In this document: in pieces, positions 1 to 5,393 of the stretch
Position numbering within the stretch: position 1 is the first letter of the stretch
How the letters are laid out: each line of letters starts with the position of its first letter
Assembly: GCA_007125835.1 (NCBI GenBank)
Contig: SLCJ01000300.1
Coordinates: forward strand, 1-5,875
Length of the DNA: 5,875 nucleotides
Direction of reading: 5' to 3'
Source: Verrucomicrobiales bacterium
GTDB lineage: Bacteria; Verrucomicrobiota; Verrucomicrobiia; Verrucomicrobiales; SLCJ01
Notes under the pieces: model-generated
What the model saw: the letters and a program-made list of their open reading frames with translations, nothing else
The model's database searches: none
Told to the model about the DNA's origin: nothing
Made by a program: the position numbers and the translations under genes

Positions 1-831
1 GAGGGCTTCGGGCGCAACCACATCTGGTGGTCCCGCTTTCAGATCAATTTCCGCAACCATCGCAAGATTGTCGTTGTCGACGGCCACACCTGCTACGTCG
101 GCGGCTTGAATGTCGGTGATGAATACCGTGACGGCCATCCCACCCTCGGGCGCTGGCGCGACACCCACTTCCGCATCCACGGACCGAGTGTTCAGGCCGT
201 TCAATTGGTTTTCCTCGAGGACTGGCACTGGGCCACGGGCCGCATCCCCCAGCTAAGCTGGAAATGTGACCCGCTCGAAGATGGACGGCGCGTCCTCGTC
301 CTGCCCACTGGTCCCAGCGATCCCTTCGACAGCTGGCAAATCGCCGTGATCGGGGCCGCCGCCACCGCCCGCAAGCGCCTCTGGATTGCATCACCCTATT
401 TCGTGCCCGACGAGGCCGTGACCGCCGCCCTCCAGAACGCCGCTTTGCGCGGCGTAGACGTGCGCGTGCTCCTCCCCAAGAAACCGGACCACCTGCTCGT
501 CTACCTTTCCTCCTTTTCCTACTACCCTGACGTCATCCCCTGCGGCGTCTCCCTGCACCGCTATCACAAGGGGTTCATGCACCAGAAGGTGGTGCTCATC
601 GATACCGATATCGCCATCATCGGCACCGCCAATATCGACAACCGCTCCTTCCGCCTCAATTTCGAAATCTCCTGCCTCATCGACCACCCCGAGGACACCG
701 CCGAAGTCGCCGCGATGTTGGAGAACGACTTCCGGCATTCGCACCGCGCCAGCGAGGACGACTTCCAGTGCCGCCCGTTCTGGTTCCGGCTCGCCTGCCG
801 CGCCGCCCGTCTCCTCGCGCCAATTCAATGA
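1..831 (+). CDS. cls: Cardiolipin synthase (phospholipase D superfamily), 5'-truncated by window edge
   Basis: The frame is open from base 1 and ends at TGA 829-831, giving 276 visible residues; the N-terminus lies outside the window. Both HKD catalytic motifs are visible. The first is HRKIVVVD (window residues H20, K22, D27), followed by GGLNVGDEY. The second is HQKVVLID (H194, K196, D201), followed by GTANIDNRSF. Two HKD motifs in one chain, with the YFVPDEA stretch between them and a basic/hydrophobic C-terminus (FWFRLACRAARLLAPIQ), fit bacterial Cls, which are usually about 480 residues, so roughly the last 55-60 percent is present. Enzymes of this family join two phosphatidylglycerols into cardiolipin plus glycerol at the inner membrane; the N-terminal membrane helices typical of Cls would be upstream. 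A TTG at 106 is in frame but lies inside the first HKD domain, so it is not the start. Another PLD-type phosphatidyltransferase is the main alternative. Confidence 0.93.
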   Translation, partial: EGFGRNHIWWSRFQINFRNHRKIVVVDGHTCYVGGLNVGDEYRDGHPTLGRWRDTHFRIHGPSVQAVQLVFLEDWHWATGRIPQLSWKCDPLEDGRRVLVLPTGPSDPFDSWQIAVIGAAATARKRLWIASPYFVPDEAVTAALQNAALRGVDVRVLLPKKPDHLLVYLSSFSYYPDVIPCGVSLHRYHKGFMHQKVVLIDTDIAIIGTANIDNRSFRLNFEISCLIDHPEDTAEVAAMLENDFRHSHRASEDDFQCRPFWFRLACRAARLLAPIQ

Positions 832-951
832 ATCAAGTTCCCGTTTCCTGGAACCAATCGCGCCAATCACCTCTTCCCGGCGCACACCACAAGGAAACGC
901 AGGAGGATGGGTATGTTTTGACAAAAGGCTGCCGTCGGCGCATGGTTGGCC
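832..951 (+). other. Intergenic gap between cls and the TIM-barrel gene
   Basis: This 120-base gap contains no hairpin followed by a T-tract, so no terminator for cls can be called. It does contain an AGGAGG at 901-906 and a TTGACA at 918-923, described separately. An overlapping +3-frame reading through this gap (768-1205) is arginine-rich and looks like an antisense-type shadow, not a gene. Confidence 0.5.
918..946 (+). promoter_or_regulatory. Possible sigma70-like promoter, perfect -35 and poor -10
   Basis: TTGACA at 918-923 matches the -35 consensus exactly. Seventeen bases downstream lies CATGGT (941-946), which matches TATAAT at only three of six positions. If real, the transcript would start near 952-955, at the ATG pair of the TIM-barrel gene, implying a leaderless or nearly leaderless mRNA. 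The weak -10 makes this tentative; a chance TTGACA is possible. Confidence 0.22.
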
Positions 952-1899
952 ATGATGAAACGCCGCCATTTTCTTTCCGGTGTGGCAGCAGTCCCAATCG
1001 CCGCCGGCGGGTCTGCCTACGCCACCGAAACCGACACCCCCACCCCGAATGCCGCGCCAAGTCCCACGCCACCGAACCGGATCGGGATCTCAACCTATTC
1101 GTTCTGGGGATTCAGGAACGCCGAAATGCGCTCCGTGCAACGATGTCTGCATCATGCCGCCGACATGGGATTCGATGGCGTGGAGATTTTGGAACGCCAG
1201 CTTGACGACGCCAGCCACCCGGCACTGCATCAGATCAAACGCGAAGCATTTTCTTTGGGCTTGGACCTGATGGGGTATTCCACCCATCAGGCGTTTGTGA
1301 CGCCGGATGCGGAGGCGCGAAAGCGCAATGTGGAAGCGACGAAGGCGAGTTTGCAGCGCGCCCATGAGCTGGGGATCCCAACCATGCGGGTCAACACCGG
1401 AACATGGGGAACCGCCGGCTCGTTTGACGCGCTGATGGCAGCCAAGGGCATCGAAGAGCCGCGGGAGGGCTTCACCGATGAGGATGCCTTCCCTTGGGTG
1501 ATCGAGGCATACCAGGAGCTGGCCGCTGAGGCCGGAAAACTGGGTGTGGTGATGGGGCTGGAAAACCACTGGGGCCTCGGGCGCACGGCGGCCGGGGTGA
1601 TCCGTATCATCGAGGCCGTGGATTCCCAGTGGCTGCGAGCCACTTTGGACACGGGAAATTTCCTCGAGAACATCATGCCGCAAATTGAGGCGATGGCCCC
1701 ATACACGTTTCTGGTGCAGGCCAAAACCTATGACGGCGGCGGGCGCTGGTATACGCTGGATCTCGATAACAAAGAGATTGCCAGGGTCGTCCGCGCTGCG
1801 GGCTATCGCGGGTACGTGTCACTTGAATTTGAGGGCTCCGACGACCCGCTGGACGCAATCCCCGGCAATCTCGCCATGCTGCGCGAGGCCTGGCGCTGA
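952..1899 (+). CDS. Tat-exported sugar phosphate isomerase/epimerase-like TIM barrel
   Basis: A protein of 315 residues counted from ATG 952; ATG 955 and TTG 946 are alternatives in the same frame, and no ribosome binding site decides between them. The N-terminus carries a twin-arginine signal: RRHFL at residues 4-8, a hydrophobic stretch, and an AYA-type cleavage site near residue 24. A Pro/Thr-rich linker follows, then the xylose-isomerase-like TIM barrel (AP-endonuclease family 2 fold) from ISTYSF onward. Metal-ligand motifs are GLENHWG (E204), LDTGNF (D233) and VSLEFEG (E292). The usual histidine of the next strand is glutamine (VQAKTYDGGG, Q256), which I recall as a habit of PVC members. 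Enzymes of this fold isomerise or epimerise sugars or keto acids with a divalent metal; the substrate here cannot be read. The ThuA-like gene lies 118 bases downstream on the same strand, suggesting shared carbohydrate work outside the cytoplasm. Confidence 0.88.
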   Translation: MMKRRHFLSGVAAVPIAAGGSAYATETDTPTPNAAPSPTPPNRIGISTYSFWGFRNAEMRSVQRCLHHAADMGFDGVEILERQLDDASHPALHQIKREAFSLGLDLMGYSTHQAFVTPDAEARKRNVEATKASLQRAHELGIPTMRVNTGTWGTAGSFDALMAAKGIEEPREGFTDEDAFPWVIEAYQELAAEAGKLGVVMGLENHWGLGRTAAGVIRIIEAVDSQWLRATLDTGNFLENIMPQIEAMAPYTFLVQAKTYDGGGRWYTLDLDNKEIARVVRAAGYRGYVSLEFEGSDDPLDAIPGNLAMLREAWR

Positions 1900-1907
1900 A
1901 AAAAATC

Positions 1908-1937
1908 CGGGCAGGTGCCCGTTTCGGTTTGCCTGCC
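1908..1937 (+). terminator. Weak hairpin(s) after the TIM-barrel gene, terminator-like
   Basis: Eight bases past the stop, CGGGC (1908-1912) and GCCCG (1917-1921) form a 5-bp stem with a 4-base loop, followed by TTT only. An overlapping alternative pairs GGCAGG (1910-1915) with CCTGCC (1932-1937). The two cannot form together. The A-run 1899-1905 sits just before the stem. The lack of a real T-tract makes intrinsic termination in the + direction doubtful; the A-run would serve as a U-tract only for transcripts from the other strand. Confidence 0.3.
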
Positions 1938-2017
1938 GCCACATCAGCCCGACGGATGCGCGACTTTCAGCTGAAGCGGGGCGCTGGTCCCGCACAACCC
2001 CCGAAACAAAACAAAAA

Positions 2018-3130
2018 ATGATCCGAAAACAATATCACCCACTCCCTTGTCTCTCCCTCCTTGTCGCCTCGCTCCTGGCCGCCTCGTGCGGCGGTGACTC
2101 CGGCACCACACCCGGCAACGGACAGGAAGCCGATCCTCCCACAGAAGCCCAAGCCACCCAACCAGCGGCGCACGCTCTTGAGGGGTATACCCGTGCGGAT
2201 AGCGTGGAATACCCCGTGGTTTTCCGGCACGCGGATTTCGATGCAACGCCTGAGGAGGACCGCCGCGTGATTGTATTCCACACCGAGGACGGCCTTCATG
2301 GCTGGCTCCAACACGAGAATACCGCAGCTTCGATCCTTCTCGGCGAGCGCCTTGCAGAGCTGGTGCCCGGAGTGGAGGCGGTGATTCTGCGCGGCGATTT
2401 TCCCGATGCGGAGTTGTTGGAGCGGGCCGCCACGGTGGTGTTTTTCGGCAATGGCACGGAGCATCACGCATTCAACGAGGAAGTGGTTCGCGAGCGGTGG
2501 CGCGCGGTCAAGGAAAGCGGCGTGGGCGCGGTGGGGATCCACTGGGCCCTTGAAGCGGAAGACCCCGAGGGCGAACAATTGGTCGCCGAGACCTTCGGTG
2601 GCTTCTTCGAACTACACTACTCGGTGAATCCCATGTGGCTCGGTGAGTTTGAGGAGATTCCCGAGCATCAGATCACCTGCGGCATCGAGCCATTCAAAAT
2701 CTATGACGAGTTCTATTTCAACATCCGCTTCCCCGAGGAGCTGCCGGGAACCCGCACGGACATCCTCACCGCCGTGCCGCCGCGCAGGGTGATCCTGCTG
2801 CCCGAGGACGGACCCCGCAGCAACAATGAACATGTCCGCGCCTCTGAGGGCGTTCCGCAGGTGATCGCCTGGACCTACGAGCGTCCCTCTGGCGGGCGGT
2901 CGTATTCGTTCTGCGGCACGCATTTCCACTGGTGCTTCAAAGACGACACCTACCGGCGCCTGATGCTGCAGGGCATCGCCTGGACGGCGGAAATTGAAAT
3001 CCCGGAGGAGGGATTTGAAGACCGAAGGCCGACCGACCAGGAAATGATGCGCCATCAGGACAATGATGCACAGGAGGACTGGCGCCCCATGCCCGGACAG
3101 CCTCCGTTGGATGATCCTCCTGGCGAATGA
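2018..3130 (+). CDS. Lipoprotein with ThuA-like (trehalose-utilisation) domain
   Basis: A protein of 370 residues from ATG 2018. The frame is open much further upstream (to 1685), but that part overlaps the TIM-barrel gene and is a shadow. ATG 2018 starts a lipoprotein signal peptide: basic n-region, hydrophobic core LSLLVASLLAAS, then the lipid-attachment Cys24 (LAASC). A low-complexity Gly/Pro/Thr/Gln linker runs to about residue 50. The ThuA-like domain, a class I glutamine-amidotransferase-like fold, spans about residues 80-330. It includes VIVFHTEDGLHGW (H88), VVFFGNGTEHHAF, GAVGIHWAL, and the family-typical end GGRSYSFCGTHFHWCFKDDTYRRLMLQGIAWTAEIEIPEEG (H302, H304) given here in pieces by key residues. 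The tail of about 35 residues is acidic and Pro-rich. ThuA proteins are linked in rhizobia to trehalose catabolism through 3-keto-sugars, but their chemistry is poorly settled. No Shine-Dalgarno is seen; an A-rich run (2004-2017) precedes the ATG. Predicted location is the cell envelope. Confidence 0.85.
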   Translation: MIRKQYHPLPCLSLLVASLLAASCGGDSGTTPGNGQEADPPTEAQATQPAAHALEGYTRADSVEYPVVFRHADFDATPEEDRRVIVFHTEDGLHGWLQHENTAASILLGERLAELVPGVEAVILRGDFPDAELLERAATVVFFGNGTEHHAFNEEVVRERWRAVKESGVGAVGIHWALEAEDPEGEQLVAETFGGFFELHYSVNPMWLGEFEEIPEHQITCGIEPFKIYDEFYFNIRFPEELPGTRTDILTAVPPRRVILLPEDGPRSNNEHVRASEGVPQVIAWTYERPSGGRSYSFCGTHFHWCFKDDTYRRLMLQGIAWTAEIEIPEEGFEDRRPTDQEMMRHQDNDAQEDWRPMPGQPPLDDPPGE

Positions 3131-3137
3131 GGCTGGT

Positions 3138-3173
3138 TTCCCGGGCGGCGTGCGTTGCCTGAAACGCCGGGAA
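3138..3173. other. Bulged hairpin after the ThuA-like gene
   Basis: TTCCC (3138-3142) pairs with GGGAA (3169-3173), and GGCGT (3147-3151) pairs with ACGCC (3164-3168). This makes a 10-bp stem with a 4-base bulge (3143-3146) on one side and a 12-base loop. It starts 7 bases past the ThuA-like stop. No T-tract follows, so it may be a factor-dependent terminator, an mRNA 3'-end stabiliser, or chance in GC-rich DNA. Confidence 0.35.
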
Positions 3174-3178
3174 CTGAA

Positions 3179-3192
3179 GGACAAATTTGTCC
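3179..3192. promoter_or_regulatory. Perfect 14-bp palindrome, candidate operator
   Basis: GGACAAATTTGTCC is a perfect inverted repeat with no spacer. It lies in the 146-base gap before the SHD1-peptidase gene, 84 bases upstream of its ATG, and has an AT-rich centre in GC-rich surroundings. Those properties suit a homodimeric repressor or activator site. I do not recognise it as the site of a particular regulator. About one such palindrome every 16 kb is expected by chance, so location is the main argument. Confidence 0.4.
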
Positions 3193-3276
3193 ACCTGAGT
3201 CGCTTTCTCTGGGCATCCTTCACGCTTCATCGGCCCCCGATCCTTCATTGCCATCTATGCCATCTCCCAACGTCCC

Positions 3277-4617
3277 ATGATTTGTAAAAGCCGCAGAAGC
3301 CCGCATCAGTCACCTTCCTCACCTCCCTTGGCAGGGGTGAAGCCAACCCGATTTTGGGCAGCCGTCCTAACAGGCGCTTTTGGAATCGCCCTCGCGCTAC
3401 CACCCGACCTGCGCTCGGAGGGAATGCGTGAGTGGACGGACGAGGACGGTCGCCAGGTCGAGGCGGAGTTCGCCGGTTTGGATGCGAACCGGGTGACGCT
3501 CCGGCTCGCGGACGGACGGGAAATTCCCTTTCCGCTGGAGCGACTCTCGCCGGAGGACCAGGAATACGTGGAGGCGCGGGCGGCGGCGGTGGATGCCGCA
3601 GATCCCGGAGAATCCGCCGCAGTGGACTCCGGGCAGCCAGCTGCGGCTCGCCAGGGGGATGGCCGGATCGTGCGGGGAAACGGTCCGCGCGCGCTCACGG
3701 AATGGCCTGACACCATCGCCCTCGACGAAACGCCCGGCGTGGAAATCGTCAAAGAGGATGCGGAAGCGGGAGAGTTTGTTTACCGCACCGAGCACTATGA
3801 GTTTCAGAGCAATGTCCGCCTCGGGCTGGCGGTGGTGCGCGATTTCGGACGCGTTTTCGAGGCTGCCTACCTGGCAAATTGCCTGCTGCCTTTGCGCCTG
3901 GACCCGGCCCCCGAGGAGCCAGGCCAGGAGCGCTTTGTCGCCCGGATTTTTCAGATCATGGAGGAATATCATGCGGCGGGAGGGCCTGTGGGTTCGGGTG
4001 GGGTGTATATTCCTTCGGAAAGGGTGTTCCTCGCACCGGCGGCCACACTTGGGCTCGTGGATCGCGGGCGAAGGATGACCATTGACTACAGCAACCGCGA
4101 TGCCGGAACACTGATTCATGAGGCCACCCACCAGTTGATGAACCAATGGCTGCGCTTCCTGCCCATCTGGTATATCGAGGCGACGGCTGTTTACCTCGAG
4201 CGGACGCCCTACCGGAACGGGCGGTTCGAATTCGGCAACCGTCGCAATCTGCTGCGCTCGATTGCCATGGATGAACGCGATGTCCAAATGCGCCGCCTCG
4301 CCGAGTTGATGACGATGCCCCACCAACGGTGGATGGCTGACATGCCATCCCCTATGGGCCGGATCAACTACACGTCAGTGGGCCTGCTCGGATTCTATTT
4401 CAACCACGTGGATGGCGACGGCGATGCCGCGCATCTCATTCGTTATCTGGAAGCCATCGATGGCGGGCAGTCGTGGCAGGACGCGCAGACCGAACATCTG
4501 CTACGGGGACGCGACTACGCCGAGATCGAGGCGGAAATTGAAGAAAGCTTCCGCCGCCTTGGCGTGAGGGTTGAGTTCGTCGGCGCGGGCGGGTCCTCTG
4601 GCCCGGCCCCGGGTTAA
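3277..4617 (+). CDS. Exported SHD1-domain protein with HEATH zinc-peptidase-like domain
   Basis: A protein of 446 residues from ATG 3277. A hydrophobic segment (FWAAVLTGAFGIALAL, residues 26-41) behind Lys/Arg looks like a signal peptide. GTG 3337 (residue 21) would give a more standard-length one, MKPTRFWAAV, so the true start is uncertain; no ribosome binding site is visible. Residues 50-97 match SHD1 (REWTDEDGR, VEAEFAGL, VTLRLADGREIPFPLERLSPEDQEYV by key segments), a small beta-rich domain common in PVC exported proteins. An Ala-rich linker (98-130) follows. The C-terminal part, about 150-435, contains HEATH (H281, E282, H285) and, fifteen residues on, E301 within WYIEATAVYLE. This is the gluzincin pattern of two His and a distal Glu as zinc ligands, with the HEXXH Glu as catalytic base, and it resembles DUF1570-type peptidases. 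Substrate is unknown. The stop lies one base from that of the opposing SDR gene. Confidence 0.83.
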   Translation: MICKSRRSPHQSPSSPPLAGVKPTRFWAAVLTGAFGIALALPPDLRSEGMREWTDEDGRQVEAEFAGLDANRVTLRLADGREIPFPLERLSPEDQEYVEARAAAVDAADPGESAAVDSGQPAAARQGDGRIVRGNGPRALTEWPDTIALDETPGVEIVKEDAEAGEFVYRTEHYEFQSNVRLGLAVVRDFGRVFEAAYLANCLLPLRLDPAPEEPGQERFVARIFQIMEEYHAAGGPVGSGGVYIPSERVFLAPAATLGLVDRGRRMTIDYSNRDAGTLIHEATHQLMNQWLRFLPIWYIEATAVYLERTPYRNGRFEFGNRRNLLRSIAMDERDVQMRRLAELMTMPHQRWMADMPSPMGRINYTSVGLLGFYFNHVDGDGDAAHLIRYLEAIDGGQSWQDAQTEHLLRGRDYAEIEAEIEESFRRLGVRVEFVGAGGSSGPAPG

Positions 4618-4618
4618 A

Positions 4619-5326
4619 CTACACGAGCTGGTGAGATTCCGGCTGGAGAACCACCTCGCCGAGCACGAGATGGGAGGGCAGGTCGATGGTCTGCGCCAGC
4701 ATCTCCGCAGCAGTGGCGGTATCGATCATTTTTTCGCGCTGAACCTTCATGCCGAGATCGTCCCAGAACGGCGAATCAACACCGCCGAAGTGAAACAGTG
4801 AGAATTGGATTCCGTGGCGCTGGTATTCCTGGGCGAAGGCCTTGATCATTCCGCTCACGGCGTATTTGCTGGCAACATAGGCGGCGGCGTTGCGCATGGG
4901 TGCACGCCCGAGGATGCCGGGGATGGTAAGGAAACGCCCGCGACGCGCCGCAGCCATCGTTTGGCAGGCGGCCTGAGCGAGAAGGAAGGTGGCACGGGCG
5001 TTGACATTGAGGACCTGCGTGACCTCCGCATCCGTGGTGTCGGCGGCGGAGCGGATCAGGCCAATGCCAGCGCAATGGACCACCGTATCGAGCCCGTCCA
5101 GAGCGACTGCGGCTTTCTCCACGACACGCGCGGCCAAGCCGGGTTTGGTCAGATCGGCAGCAGTAGAGCCTGCGGCATCCACCTCGCCGGCAATCGACTT
5201 GAGCTTATCAGCGCTGCGGCTGGTGAGAAAGAGGGACTTGTCGGAACCGGCGAGTTTTGCGGCCAGCGCGCGGCCGATTCCGCTGCCTGCTCCGGTGATG
5301 AGGATTTTGGTGTGGGGGTTGGACAT
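4619..5326 (-). CDS. Short-chain dehydrogenase/reductase (SDR) lacking the usual catalytic serine
   Basis: A protein of 235 residues read from ATG at 5326 down to TAG at 4621-4619. The frame extends to an ATG at 5407, but the extra 27 residues have no SDR character and would overlap the fabD start, while MSNPHTKILITGAGSGIG is a normal SDR beginning. Visible motifs are the nucleotide-binding TGAGSGIG (11-18), HCAG (84-87, in place of NNAG), NVNA with N109, YVASK with Y150 and K154, and the late GGVDSPFWDD (181-190). The position 13 residues before Y150, normally the catalytic Ser in ISS, is Gly137 within TIPGILG; Thr134 and Pro136 are close by. The N-terminal TSR after the second strand (residues 35-37) would suit NADP binding. 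Classical SDRs oxidise or reduce alcohols, ketones or acyl-chain groups in the cytoplasm. Divergence from fabD could hint at lipid metabolism, but the substrate is not readable. Confidence 0.88.
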   Translation of the reverse strand: MSNPHTKILITGAGSGIGRALAAKLAGSDKSLFLTSRSADKLKSIAGEVDAAGSTAADLTKPGLAARVVEKAAVALDGLDTVVHCAGIGLIRSAADTTDAEVTQVLNVNARATFLLAQAACQTMAAARRGRFLTIPGILGRAPMRNAAAYVASKYAVSGMIKAFAQEYQRHGIQFSLFHFGGVDSPFWDDLGMKVQREKMIDTATAAEMLAQTIDLPSHLVLGEVVLQPESHQLV

Positions 5327-5393
5327 GCCACGCGATACGGTTGCGTGTGGGTTGCGGGTTGCGCCGAACCCCGGCACGCGCTTCATTCCGTGC
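5327..5393. promoter_or_regulatory. Divergent SDR/fabD intergenic region with triple GGTTGCG repeat
   Basis: This 67-base region must hold the start signals for both the SDR (-) and fabD (+), unless fabD transcription starts elsewhere. It contains three direct copies of GGTTGCG at 5339-5345, 5350-5356 and 5357-5363, spaced 11 and 7 bases apart. No good -10/-35 pair was found on either strand, and no Shine-Dalgarno precedes either ATG. The repeats could be activator or repressor half-sites, or simple slippage in GC-rich DNA. Confidence 0.35.

Noticed and set aside
391..969. 192-codon minus-strand open frame opposite cls
   Set aside because: Val/Gly/Glu-rich mirror of the cls codons, without motifs of its own; the plus strand holds a clear HKD motif here.
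768..1205. 145-codon + strand open frame spanning the cls/TIM-barrel gap
   Set aside because: It overlaps both neighbours out of frame, is Arg/His/Pro-rich and shows no domain.
1685..2017. N-terminal extension of the ThuA-like gene
   Set aside because: It overlaps the last part of the TIM-barrel gene in another frame, reads as low-quality Arg/Pro-rich protein, and would bury the lipoprotein signal peptide that starts at 2018.
3397..4326. 309-codon minus-strand open frame opposite the SHD1-peptidase gene
   Set aside because: Antisense shadow of a GC-rich gene; composition is Arg/Pro/His-rich with no recognisable domain, and the plus strand has SHD1 and HEATH motifs.
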